Shown: positions 13,587 to 24,975 of the stretch, piece by piece
How the letters are laid out: each line of letters starts with the position of its first letter
Position numbering within the stretch: the stretch's first letter is position 1
Assembly: GCA_027186245.1 (NCBI GenBank)
Contig: CP114499.1
Location: forward strand, 1,121,001 to 1,185,000
Direction: 5' to 3'
DNA length: 64,000 nt
Source: Coriaria nepalensis
Taxonomy: Eukaryota > Streptophyta > Magnoliopsida > Cucurbitales > Coriariaceae
Notes under the pieces: model-generated
Databases searched by the model: none
Seen by the model: only the letters and a program-made list of their open reading frames with translations
What the model was told of the DNA's origin: nothing
Position numbers and translations under genes: made by a program

Positions 13587-14213
13587 GTAATTTCTATTCA
13601 TCAACCTTTTTTATTTCTCTTCCATTTATAAATGCATGCCATAACTTAGGTTTTGTTTTTCTCTGTTTTTCTTAATCCCATTAAGCTTTCTGTGTTGTAT
13701 TTGGAAATGAATCTGGAAATGGGTATTTAAGATAATGGGAATTTTTTTTTTTTTTTTTGGTCCTTATCCACTTAGAATTATTTCCTTTTATATTGAGAAA
13801 ATTGGATTCAGAGTTGAAGATCATGAATTTTTGTTTTTTGTTTTTTTTTGGGAAGTGTGTTTTAAGGATGTCTAGGAGATACGATAATATTTTTTAAAAT
13901 ATTTTTTTGACCCTTTTTTAATTAAAAGTCCTATGAGGATCCATATCATTAGATTGGAATCTAAGGCATAATTTTGTCAACTAGATTTCTTTTAGTCTGC
14001 ATTATTGAATTGTCAAGTTCCTCAAACAAATACCTTGCATCTCTTTGTCTGAAACATTTTTTTTTTGCGATTTGATACTTAAAAATCTCAATTCTTGTTT
14101 TGTTCTGTCGTTGCATAGATTTTAATTTCACAAGTATAGAGTTTTATTAAGTTTCTGTGCTTATCATGAATTTGGCTTTACATAATTTCCATTAGAATTG
14201 TTGCGAAAATACA
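13587..14213 (+). other. Probable 5' UTR intron of the RGLG gene
   Basis: A GTAATT donor-like site at 13,587 and an ATACAG acceptor at about 14,213, seven bases before the ATG, suggest a roughly 630-bp intron in the leader. The stretch is T-rich with poly-T runs, as plant introns are, and holds no ORF. This is inferred from composition and splice-site matches only. Confidence 0.45.
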
Positions 14214-14219
14214 GAGTTG

Positions 14220-17115
14220 ATGGGTGGGCTAGTTTCAAAATGGGAAAGCGCGAGATATTCTTCTTGCGGGTCTTCTAGCACTAGCCGTAGCCTGTATCAG
14301 TGGGGCCCACCGAGCGGTTATCCACAGTCAACATATGGTCAACAGAATTTCGCTCCTCCGCCGAGTACCTGTAGTGGAGGCCAGAGCCATCAAGCCTCTG
14401 AGTCAAGAAGGAAGTTAGAAAGAAAGTATTCAAAGATAGCTGATAATTACAATAGTCTTCAGCAGGTAAATAATAGTGAATTGAAATATTTAAAGAGTTG
14501 AAACAGAATCCAGTTCTTGTAGAACGTGAGATGCTTTTTCTGAATTGTGTTGTGAGGTAAACTGGATCTGCATTTAGATCAGGGTTTGAGGCAAACTGGA
14601 ATCTTGTAAGCCTAAACTGAAAATTTTCAGATTCGGATTAGAAATGTTGGAGGTTTAAACACTCTAACCAAATGAAGTCTAAATGAGATATTCTTTTAGT
14701 GTTGGCAAAATTGTAATTAGTGTGACATCTTTCGTGAAATATTCAAGGTCACTGATGCACTGGCACGAGCTGGCTTGGAGTCCTCTAATCTTATTGTTGG
14801 CATTGATTTCACTAAGAGCAATGAATGGACAGGTTTGACCTCCTTTCCTTGTCTAATATGTTATATATAAGATTAAATATATATATATATACAACATATG
14901 CTTACCTTCACTTCTATCTTAGGTGCAAGGTCGTTTCATCGGAAAAGCTTGCATCACATTGGAGATGGACAAAATCCCTATGAACAAGCAATCTCCATTA
15001 TTGGAAAAACATTGTCTTCATTTGATGAAGATAACTTGATTCCTTGTTTCGGATTTGGAGATGGTATTTTGAATTTGGGTTTTTTTTTTTCCTGTAAATT
15101 TTTTTCTTACTTGATGGTTAGATATATATGACTATATTATTTGCAGCATCAACCCATGACCAAGAAGTTTTTAGCTTCCATGTGGATGAGAGATTTTGCA
15201 ACGGATTTGAAGAAGTATTGAGTCGATATAGGGAACTGGTTCCCCATTTACGGCTTGCAGGTTTTGCAATATTCTTTTGCCACTAGTTCTCCTTTGTTTG
15301 GCTTTATTCTTGTTTGTTTATTTATTTATTTTCTCATCAATCTGATAGGTCCAACATCTTTTGCTCCGATCATCGAAATGGCTATCACACTTGTCGAGCA
15401 AAATGGTGGCCAATATCATGTATTGGTGATAATAGCAGATGGGCAGGTACTTCCTCTCTTTCTAGTTTTCTTCGGTTAGGAACAAAAAAAGCTATAAGCC
15501 TTGTTTGGACAGGTGACTAGGAGTGTTGATACGGACCATGGTCAGTTAAGTCCACAAGAAAAGAAGACAGTTGAAGCAATTGTGAAAGCAAGGCAAGTAT
15601 TGTATAATATATCTCCTTATTTTAGTGTGCATTTTGGTTCAACATTAGAAACTGTAATTTGGGTAAAATTTTAATCATGAGGTAATCTTAGGCCCAGTTT
15701 CTCAGAGTGTTTCTGAAATTTAAAATTTCCAAACTCTTAAATCAATATGTTACATCAATTTGAACATCAGTTTATACTGAAAAATCTATTTTCAGAACTC
15801 TAGTTCTAAAACCGCCAAAGCAAACCCAAGCCTAAGGATTTTGCAGTTTTATCAATATTTAAGACCACAAAAATAAAGATTTGTACGTCCAAATTGGATT
15901 TTACCCGAATTAATGCTTAATTTTTTGTCATTCTTATTTTCAATTGGACAGTGAGTACCCCTTGTCAATTATACTAGTCGGGGTTGGAGACGGGCCTTGG
16001 GACATGATGAGGGAGTTTGATGATAACATCCCTGCCCGAGCCTTTGATAACTTCCAGGCATATAGTTCTTTTGAAACCTGAACAAAATTGTCTTATTCTG
16101 AATCAATCTCTGATTGAAGAAATTTAAAATTCTCTCCTTTTTTTTTTTTTTCACTTTCAGTTTGTGAACTTTACGGAGATTATGTCAAAAAATATGGACC
16201 AGTCGAAAAAAGAAGCAGAATTTGCTCTGGCATCATTGATGGAAATACCCACTCAATATAAAGCAACATTGGAGCTCAATCTATTGGGGTAAAAACCAAC
16301 AAAAAACTTCTTTTTTTACTTCTTTTTTTCCGTATTAGTAACGCCTTTTAGGTACTATATCTTAGTTTTATTTATTTCTTTCTTTCTAACATATCCATTG
16401 GACTTTTTATAGTACTAGTAGAGGGAAAGCAATAGACTGGGTTCCACTTCCACCACCTAGCTACAGTGCTGCGACTTTTGTCTCCTCAAAGCCGTCGGTT
16501 ACAACTAACTCTCGGCCCAGTGCACCTCCTTCAGTTAGAAGTCCGGCTGCTCACAGTACTGTCCCCACAAGTTCCACCTCTGATCCTCATGTAATTAATT
16601 GCTTTCTTTACCCTGTTTAAAATGGAATTGCATTTTTAAATATTTTCACCCAACATTATTAGGATCTATAACGGGTTGCGACAAATGAAGCTTGGTGCGG
16701 TCCTAACTGAATTTTCTACTCAAACTGGAGTTTTAAACACTAAACCAAATAGACCTTATAACTCACATATATATGTTAGAAATGCTTATGAAGGGCACTT
16801 TTTTTTTTCCTTTCCTCTAATGCATCTCTCTTTTTGGTATTCTTCATTCAGCTGTGTCCCATTTGCATTACGGATGCTAAGGATATGGCTTTTGGTTGTG
16901 GACATCAGGTATAAAAATGGACATTGCCCTCATCTGTTAAGTCTTATTCCAGAACAGTAGAACACTAATATTAAGAATAGGGGGCAAAAAAAAAAAAAAC
17001 ATAATCGGTCTTGTTATATATATATATATTTCAGACATGCTGTGAATGCGGACAAGATCTTCAGTTATGTCCCATATGCTGGAGTACAATCCAGACGAGG
17101 ATAAAGCTTTATTAG
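14220..17115 (+). CDS. RGLG: RGLG-type E3 ubiquitin ligase (copine/vWA plus RING)
   Basis: Ubiquitin ligase of the RING domain ligase (RGLG1/2) family. In Arabidopsis these are membrane-tethered ligases acting in ABA, drought and auxin-related signalling. Eleven coding exons: 14220-14465, 14748-14832, 14923-15063, 15147-15260, 15349-15446, 15513-15592, 15952-16057, 16161-16288, 16413-16590, 16852-16908, 17035-17115. They join in frame to 437 residues. The start is the ATG at 14220, giving MGG and an exposed Gly2, which suits N-myristoylation as known for RGLG. Next come a Ser/Pro/Gln-rich leader, a vWA/copine domain with the metal-site motif DFTKSN (102-107), and a C-terminal RING (CPIC 394-397, C408, H410, CCEC 413-416, CPIC 423-426), ending QTRIKLY. 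Odd points: the introns after exons 6 and 7 start with GC, and the residue after the last RING cysteine is Trp427. The ORF looks intact. Confidence 0.92.
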
Positions 17116-17999
17116 GAAATGGTGATCCTTTGTTAAGCTCTTTCCGAGTCTTCTGTTATGAGGTGAGGAATCCGGTACTTGACTTTAATATAATGCCTTA
17201 GCAGATTTGTATAGAATTGAAGGGATTCTGACATTATGCATCATGAAACTGCACATATTTCCCTTTTTGTTCCCCTTCCTTGAATCCTTATCGATATAAT
17301 GACATATATATTAATCAATTATGGAATATCTGAAATTAAAGTTTGTTCATCTTTCATTTCCCTGGAATTTGGACGGTGTAGAGAGCATATAATTACTTAA
17401 TGGATGTTTATGTATTTTATTACACTTACAAGGCAAGTTGTTGCGGAATTTGATTATGTGCGGACCTTATGGGTCCGGACAGATTCAGACTCACGGTTGG
17501 AACTGAATAAAAATTAATCCCAATCGATTTAATTTTTTGACATGTCATCTAAGTATATGGAGTGGAATGACTTGTTTACTCTTAATTTTTTGTAAAATGA
17601 TTTATCAAATAATTAACCGTTGGGATTGACCCTATTCAATCCCAATCGGGCCTCAACATAAAACTAAACTCAGTGTATCTGCCCTTAAATTAAAGCTAGT
17701 TTGCATGTGACTTGGCTGTAGTTTCTACCTAACACACAAAAGTTGCGATACAACTTACAATAAAACCTCTCTCACTCCCTTTCAACAGACATCCAAGAAC
17801 ATAATGCAAATGCTAGCACACTAATCGCTTCTTCTAAAAAGTATGCCTGCCTGATCTCTTTTCAATATTCATGCAGATCACTCTTTGCATTTCTTGAATC
17901 CTGAACCAAGTCCGTTTAACCAGAACCATTTATAAGTACACCCTAGTAATCCATTCCATTCCTTCCCCATCAGAAATATCCATAACGTACTGATTAGTA
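17116..17999. other. RGLG 3' flank and intergenic DNA
   Basis: The first few hundred bases are probably RGLG 3' UTR. The remainder separates it from the oxidase pseudogene and shows no gene. Short ORFs on the minus strand at the right end are antisense to the pseudogene start. Confidence 0.4.
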
Positions 18000-19683
18000 A
18001 TGGCATCTCATAACAAGCACGTTCTCTGGGTTTCTCAAGCTCTGGAGACAACCATCTTTTTGCTAAATTGTGTTGAATTTTACTTTTGGGCAACGGCCTC
18101 TTGTGCCATGAAGGGGAATCACAGACATTGGGAAGTTTTCCTGAACAACACTGGCTTTAACCCATCACAACACTGTCGTCATGTTCGATCAAACAAGTGC
18201 TGGACCATCCCCGTTATTCGCTCCATCGACGACATGACGGGAGTCAATGTACCAGGTCCACCCATGATTTAGCCAATTGGTCATGCTACACTCACTCGGT
18301 CGAATATGACATTGATGCTAATGAAATTAGGCCACTCTCGCTTTATACCGATCCTCGGTGCTCCTCAAGTTCTTACTTAAGTAACAGGACATTGTTACAA
18401 ACCAGTGGACATCGAAGTGGGACTCAGAGAGTTCGAGTTTTCCGGCCTTGTGAGAATCATCATTGTGATTGGACAGAAACAAGGACACCTTTATCTGATG
18501 ATAGATGGTATGCTTCGAATCAGATACTCCCCGGTCATGATAGGGTTATTGTTATTGGTGGAAGAAGGACGCACACTTATGAGTTCATATCGAAATTGGG
18601 GACAGAAAAGTCATTTTATCTTCCATTTCTGAGCAGGACTTATGATGGAAATGAAGGCGGAAACAACTGCTATCCCTTCCTACATCTTTCTTCAGATGGA
18701 CACTTGTTCATTTTCGCTAACAGAGACTATCCTATTCAATTACCGACGAAATCATGTTATCAAGACCTACCCTCGAATGCCCAGACGTGGGTTAAGAAAC
18801 TACGCAAGCTCTGGCTCATCAGTATTCCTCCCTCTGGATCATAAAGCTCACTTCCAAAAAGTTGAAGTTATGGTTTGTGGAGATTCTTCATCTAGGGCTT
18901 ACAATTCCGCACAAAACGGTACATTCTTGCAAGGATTGAGGTCTTGTGGAAGAATGGTAATTATGGGAAACCTACATAAATGGAATGTGGAGTACATGCC
19001 AGGTCCCCGCCTCTTACACAACATGTTAATCCTTCCAACTGGACACGTCTTGATAATCAACGGGGCCAAATCTGGCTAAGGTGGGACGAACAATGCAAGG
19101 CACCCTTCTAGCCAACCTTACCTTTACAAACCGAAAAAAAAAAAAACTTGGAAGAAGATTTTCAATCCTTAGATCAACCAAAATAGATCATTCTTCTGCT
19201 GTTCTCCTTCCATATGGAAGAATCCTAGTAGCGGGTGGAAGCCCAAACAATTGGTACGCTTTCAAGAGAGTTTTTTACCCGACCTAGCTTAGGCTCCAAA
19301 CATTCGTTCCACACTATATGGAGTCAAGATACCATCGTTTGAGGCCTGTTAATATAACCGTACACTATGGTCCCAATCAATATGGAGTCCGCTATGGACA
19401 AGAGTTCGGTGTTCGGTTCCGTTTCGGTAGAAGGTCACATGAGTCGGTTGAGTTCAATGCTTATTTGCGGCCATTTACAACGCATTCACTTTCGATGAAT
19501 CAGAGGATGTTGAAGTTAAGGTGTGGGAGCATGACTAGGGACACAGAGAGCGATTGGGTGCATGCAATGGTGGAGGCTCCTAATGTTGCACCTTCAGGTT
19601 ATTACATGCTCACTGTTGTGAATAGGGGGATTCCTAGCTTTTCAAAGTGGGTTAGATTCATACATGCTTATAAAGTTTACTAA
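18000..19683 (+). pseudogene. Glyoxal/galactose-oxidase-like (GLOX) pseudogene
   Basis: Remnant of a secreted copper-radical oxidase of the plant GLOX family (aldehyde oxidase GLOX1-like: Glyoxal_oxid_N plus DUF1929), usually a single-exon gene of about 550-600 codons. Homology runs in order along the whole 1.68 kb, but the reading frame changes repeatedly. Frame 1: the N terminus to WEVFLNNTG. Frame 2: ALTHHNTVVMFDQTSAGPS, from about 18,151 to a TGA at 18,235. Frame 3: SCYTHSVEYD to RWYASNQILP and VIVIGGRRT (to about 18,700). Back to frame 1: RNYASSGSSVFLPL to PGPRLLHNMLILPTGHVLI, with a TAA at 19,077. Frame 2: HSSAVLLPYGRILVAGG, a TAG at 19,285, then the DUF1929 end (NITVHYGPNQYGVRYGQEF to WVRFIHAYKVY) to 19,683. 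That is at least four frameshifts and two or more stops, so it cannot make an oxidase. Conservation is still high, so decay is fairly recent. Confidence 0.9.
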
Positions 19684-20078
19684 TCAATTCCTACCTCTTT
19701 TAATTTCCTTCCTGTTCTTTTTTTTTTTTCTTTTAATTCTGAAAAAAATAAAGACTTGAGATGAACATTTACGATAAAAATATTGAATATTATATTTATT
19801 TATGTGTGAGTAAAAGAAAAATGCCTATATTCCTATTAATGTACATACACACTGTTACCTCATCAAATACGTGCGTTGTGAATTAATGGTTGAAATCTCC
19901 TTCAAATACACTTAAGATTTGAGAGACAAATAAACTCGAGATGAATTCGATCGAGCATTTGCAAGACATCGAAAATCTCTTTGATGGTTAATTTTATTAA
20001 TTCAGTTTTTCTGTAATAATATTCTATATTCCTAATTTTTGTAGACAGCAAAATGCGTACCTTCACTATTCATGGTTT
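19684..20078. other. Intergenic DNA after the GLOX pseudogene
   Basis: AT-rich with no ORF of note. It contains the old 3' flank of the oxidase and poly-T tracts. Confidence 0.4.
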
Positions 20079-20247
20079 GGTTTCGATAGAATATGTCGCT
20101 ATAAAACATTAATTTCTTGCTGGGTTTCGATAGACTATGTCGCTATAAAACCTTAATTTCTTGCAACAAAAAGCACCATAGTAACAACGTCGTCGGCAAT
20201 AACTGTTCTAACAACCAACGTCGTCGGCAATAACTGTTCTAACAACC
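20079..20247 (+). repeat. Two adjacent tandem duplications
   Basis: A 44-bp unit beginning GGTTTCGATAGA occurs twice (20079 and 20123; a few mismatches, e.g. AATATG versus CTATG). It is followed by a 31-bp unit beginning CAACGTCGTCGGC that occurs twice and is identical by eye (20185 and 20216). The two duplications have different units and lie 20 bp apart, just before the gypsy LTR trace. Confidence 0.85.
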
Positions 20248-20319
20248 TTATATATACGGTCAACCGCATCATTTTTGTCTCCGTAAAAAGTTGAAAAATC
20301 TATTAATTACTTTCCTAGA

Positions 20320-21750
20320 TTCTTGCATTAGTTTAATTTCTTATTTTCTTTTAAGTTAACTTTCTTATATTATTGCATTAGTTTAGCATGAGCCAATCCA
20401 TTTTCGTCACTGGTTTTCTTGGTGAAAAAAAAAGGACGGTTTCTAGCATATCTGTACATATTATCGTGCATTAAATGAGGTTACAGTCAATGACTGATTT
20501 CCGATTCCCACCATCGAGAATATAATTGATGAACTTTTCGGGGCAACTTACTTTAGCAAACTCTATTGCGGGCCGAATATCACCAAATCTGGCTCCACCC
20601 GAGCGATGTCCTTAAGTCTGCATTTCGGACCCACATCATGCCTTTTAGGTTGTGTAACGCACCGTCGACATTTCAATCGGCAATGAACGATAATTTTCGA
20701 ACTCACCTTTGCCACTTTATATTAGTATTTTTCGACGTTATTTGGTTTACAACCGAACGTGAGAAGATTATTTACTCCATCTTAGGTAAACTCTAGCAAT
20801 TCTAGCGCGGCATCATTTTTATGTCAAGCTTTCAAAATGTCAATTCAGGCAACGAGAGGTCGAATATCTCAGCCACATTATCATGGTCGATGGTGTGCGA
20901 GCTGATCCGAAAAAAGTAGCGGCTATGCTACAATGGCCTCCGCCTGGTTTGATTGAATACACCATCAAAAATTCGCCAGTTGAGGAATTTGATCATGCAC
21001 TTTGTTCTTTGGATACCATATTACCCATTCTCAAAGACAACTTCAATCATGCTCGTAACTAAATGAAACAGTATACTGATAAAAATCATAGTGCTAAATC
21101 ATTTAACAAGGGCAATTGGGTTGTCTTAAAACTCAAGCCATATTGCCAACAATCTATATTCAAAAATACTTTTCATAAACTTGCGAGTCACTATTTTAGG
21201 CCCTATAAAGTCATGGCATGTGTAGTGTCTGTTGCTTACAAGCACGAGTTACCGACATCATCGAAAATCTATTCGATTTTTCATATTTCCTTGCTGAAAC
21301 AGAGAATAGGTTCACAGGCGTTAGTACATCCGGTTGTGTCGCCATATACGGAAGATGGGTTGTTAGCTCTCGAACCAGAGGCTATCTTGTGTTCTCGTTG
21401 GCTACAAAAGGGGGATCATCATGTGTAAGAGACTGTGGTGCAATGGCGTGAGTTTCCTCGTGAGGATGCTACATGGGAGGCGATGTTTGTCCTTTGCCAG
21501 TGATTTCTAGAGTTGAACCTTGAGGATAAGGTTCTTCAACCGGCGGGGAGTAATGATGGGTTGGAGATGGTGAGGAGGAGTGGCTGTGTCACATGTTAGA
21601 ATACTCGCCTTATAGACTACATTACTACGTCATAAGCCCGTGAGCTGATTCTACTTTCCTTTACTTTCTTTTAAATTGTTTTTCTTATTATTCTATTTTC
21701 TTTTAAGTTAAGTTTCTTATATTATTGATTAGTTTTAAGTAAGCCTATTT
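20320..21750 (+). mobile_element. Ty3/gypsy retrotransposon remnant with LTR traces
   Basis: Coding pieces in element order: a reverse transcriptase block around 20,480-20,720 (FRTHIMPFRLCNAPSTFQSA, the usual gypsy palm region, with the catalytic box decayed); an integrase C-terminal/chromodomain block at 21,063-21,428 (KGNWVVLKLKPY, HYFRPYKV, IFHISLLK); and a chromodomain-like end near 21,440-21,500 (QWREFPREDATWEA). A 42-bp stretch at 20342-20384 (TATTTTCTTTTAAGTTAA and onward) recurs at about 21,694-21,735, which I read as remnants of the two LTRs. Most of gag, protease and RNase H is missing, so the element is a short internally deleted relic. Confidence 0.75.
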
Positions 21751-22539
21751 ATAGGATCACAAATTGTTTTAAGAGATATGAAAAAGTATTTTGCAAAAGC
21801 AAACCCAAGTCTCTTAGCACCATGAACTAAACAATTGGTCAATCTAATACTATGAGTTAAATAAATTATGTGACTCGAATCATCATTCATCACAAAGCTA
21901 TGGTTTGGCACTAGGCGGGATTAAGTAGTATTAGATGTTGATGCATGGTTCAGCTAATCTGGTATCTCCGTGTATTTAGAAAAAAAAAACCCAATTGTGC
22001 GGAATCTTATCCTCCCACAGTCCCATGTCAGACAAAGCCCATGGCCCCACAACAAATTCTTCTTCGTCGGTCATGTAGAACCAAGGGCTCTCCACAGCTC
22101 CTACTTCTACGCATTATCCAGTGGATTTTGCAAGCCTTTAACATTAATACTTATACATAGCAATCAGACGATAGGTGATGCATGAATATGATCATAAGAT
22201 TTCGGTCAAAACCAAAAGCTAATTAAAGTATTTGAGGTAAGTTTAAAATTATTCGTATAAAGTTATTTGATTATAATTTAATTTGTGATGATCATAAGTA
22301 GAAAGATCATATTCTTCGGTCATTAATAAATAATTTATTAAATAATATTTGTAGTTACCACAAAATATATAGATTCCAAAATCAATACCATAATTAAGTA
22401 ATCATTTCTTCTGAATACATGATGCCATATTTCAAACGATTTCTCACGATTTGCATTTATAGCCTCACTCACGATTTGACTTTTGTCATGTAGATTTAGG
22501 TTGTATATCAGATTAAAGTGGTGCTCTCTAATCTGTGCG
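21751..22539. other. AT-rich intergenic sequence
   Basis: No gene recognised. Two overlapping plus-strand ORFs near 21,945-22,185 share no family I know and look accidental. Confidence 0.4.
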
Positions 22540-23930
22540 ATGAAAAATTATTACTAGAATTGTACAAATATGGGGTGAAACGTGATTGATTCAAAATTCG
22601 AAATAAATATAAGTCGGTTAATAATAATTAAGTTTAGTAATAATATCAATTAATTAATGTGACCGTGCTAGTTTTAATCAGATAACAATTAATTTCGATC
22701 GACCGAAAATCATTTAACTCGGTCAAATTTGAGCTAAGAGTTGTTTTACTTCAAAAATATAAAATGCCACAATAATTGATAAGGTGGCAGATAGATAGCC
22801 ATAAAACAAGGGCACAAGGATTACTCATGATTCAATTTTGACCATTCAGAGAAAAGATAAAATATTCATCCCATAAACTATCAAGTTCGACCGAAATTGG
22901 TTGCTAAAAGATAAATTTCGGCCAACATCATAAAGTGATTGAAAAGTGATATTTTGAAGGCCAAATTGATCAAACATGTGGTCAAAATCGGCCAAACATA
23001 TATATGGCCTATAAAGATAGAATATTTTCCCTCAAAAGTGGTGAAAAATAACATTTTTAGCATATTTTTTTGGCCCATATAAGAAGATGCCCGAACTTAG
23101 AGAAGGAAGTAAGGGGAATTCGGTCGAAACTGGAGAAAAGTGGAGGAATGTGGTTTAATTTAACCTAGCATTATTTCAATTGGATTCTATCGAAAAGTTT
23201 GGTCAATCAATCATCCACCAAAAAAGGGGGTTGGGATCCACGAAATAGGAAAAGATGTGTAGGAAATGGGGATGTGGGAGATCATAGTCAACTTATTTAC
23301 AGATTTTCCATCACAAATTTTGCTTACGAAAAGGAAGTTTTGGTGAAAGCAAAAAATCCATCATTTCAATCACTGACAATTACCGACAATCACCAAAAAA
23401 CTAAGCAACACTCGTAAATCCACTCTATACTCTGGCAAAATTATCTTCTCAAGTCTGATAATTATATATTTCAATTCCTCCAGGAATTATATTTTTTCTT
23501 AGATCAGTTCTTCAAAATGAGTAATGATAGTACCAGATTCTTACCTGAGTGATCGCGATTTATCAATCAATGATTGGACTCTTTTTTATTCATTTAATTT
23601 TTTATTTATCGCTTTCATTGACATAATTAATTTGAAATTAATTTCCTGTCATATATTAGATCTGTTGTTTTTATTTCATTCATTTTATTAAAGTATTATT
23701 TACTTATTCATTTATTTCAATCTTTCAACCTATAATTCCGTTTTTAGTTATTACTATTTTACTTTGTTAGTATTAGTTTAGTCCGCTCATTAATAGATAC
23801 GTTGAAGAGATAGTCGCAGCAAGATTAGTTTTAATCTTTTCGCTTAGTTATAAGCCAAATTTAATTTTCTTAGCATATATTTATTTTATTTTATAGTGAA
23901 TAAGTCATTTTAACTTTCTGTCATGCCTCC
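22540..23930 (+). repeat. Dispersed LTR-like repeat, copy 2
   Basis: Same orientation and block order as copy 1: AAGGATTACTCATGATTC, GAGAAAAGATAAAATATTC, TTTCGGCCAA motifs, CAATCATCCACCAAAAAAGG followed by GGGATCCACGAA, CATCACAAATTTTGC, CAATCACCAAAA, CAAAATTATCTTCTCAAG, then a tail with TTAGTTTTAATCTTTT. No TATA box as clear as in copy 1. The 72-residue ORF at 23,199 is part of the repeat and not a gene. Confidence 0.55.
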
Positions 23931-24586
23931 ATTTCACACATTTCCAATTATATCATTACCAAGGTATTGCTGAAGGTTAAATCCGTCCGATGTTCCTGAT
24001 ATTTAACCAACGTTAATTTTTCAATTTTTTTGCGACGGATTTTCTAGATGCGGAAATTAACTGATTAAATTCTTCCGAAAGCACCAAAGGCGTGGAAGCC
24101 CATACGTATCAAATCATTCTCCAAAATCAAGTCAATATGTAATTAAACTAATCCAATCGAATGTATTAAAAAAATCCACTACTAAACTAAAATCTTAATA
24201 ATCTTGATTCCGCCATGCATGTTAATCTTGAAGATCTAGTAACTCATGTGAATCTTGGCCCCATGCATGTTAAAAAAAGGGATCGATAACCAAAAATTCC
24301 AGCATCTAAATGTAAGTTTGTGGAAAGAAAGCCATAGAGGCTAGAGAATTGCACGCACAAGTAATTAATGCACACCGAGAAATTTCGGCCCCATAATAAT
24401 CGCATTTATTGCAATATAACACCCATATTTAAGGGACCAAGAATAAAGAATATCTACAACACTCCAACAAAACCCATTACGTCCCTTCATTTAACACCAT
24501 ATAACAACACTTTCTTCTTCACAGCCTTAGCTAATCTCTCTTTGCTCCAAACCTAGTTTTCTGCTTTAAAAAGAGAGAGAGAGAAA
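23931..24586. promoter_or_regulatory. Upstream region of the small basic ORF
   Basis: No ORF of note. A TATTTAAG element near 24,425 and CATATAACA near 24,499 are TATA candidates. The leader ends in a purine-rich GA tract (24,570-24,584) directly before the ATG. I cannot choose between the two candidates. Confidence 0.35.
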
Positions 24587-24940
24587 ATGGCTGGCTTTTC
24601 GTATCATAGGCTGAAAAGTGAAGATGGGTTCAACGAGTTGGAAGCTCATCATCACCAAGAGAGAGTGATAAAAACATTAAAGAGAATTAGGTTAACGAGG
24701 TTGTTGTCTCTTGCAAGAAGAATTAGGAAGCCAAAGGTGAAGATTGCAGGGTTAAAGAAGAAGTTTATGATTGGGAAGATATCGATTCGCCGAAAGGCAT
24801 TTCGGTTCTCTAGATCATTTTCATCGTTAATTATGGATTTGATCAAGAGGTTGAAGAAAGGGCAGGTTCATTTCGATGATTTACTTGCTGGGAATTACCT
24901 CTTCATGCAGGTCCCTGCTCCTGTCATTTATGCTGGGTGA
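24587..24940 (+). CDS. Small highly basic protein of unknown function
   Basis: Single-exon ORF of 117 residues. I do not recognise the family with confidence. It opens MAGFSYHRLKSEDGF, followed by an acidic/histidine patch (NELEAHHHQE). Residues about 25-90 are strongly basic (RIRLTRLLSLARRIRKPKVK, then KIAGLKKKF, SIRRKAFRFSRSF). The tail is hydrophobic and uncharged, ending QVPAPVIYAG. No signal peptide, membrane span or known catalytic motif is visible. The basic stretch could drive nuclear or nucleolar location or RNA/DNA binding, but that is only inference. In favour of a real gene: a GA-rich leader, an A-rich context at the ATG, plausible codon use, and a stop followed by structured 3' sequence. 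The chance-ORF explanation is not excluded. Confidence 0.65.
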   Translation: MAGFSYHRLKSEDGFNELEAHHHQERVIKTLKRIRLTRLLSLARRIRKPKVKIAGLKKKFMIGKISIRRKAFRFSRSFSSLIMDLIKRLKKGQVHFDDLLAGNYLFMQVPAPVIYAG

Positions 24941-24975
24941 AGGCAGACGGATTGATTTGCGTATACTATGAGATC

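Noticed and set aside
14217..14219. TTG as the start of the RGLG protein
   Set aside because: The ATG three bases later gives the family MGG start with Gly2 available for myristoylation; TTG starts are not expected in plants.
23199..23417. 72-codon plus-strand ORF
   Set aside because: Falls in the dispersed repeat; the matching stretch of copy 1 is not open.
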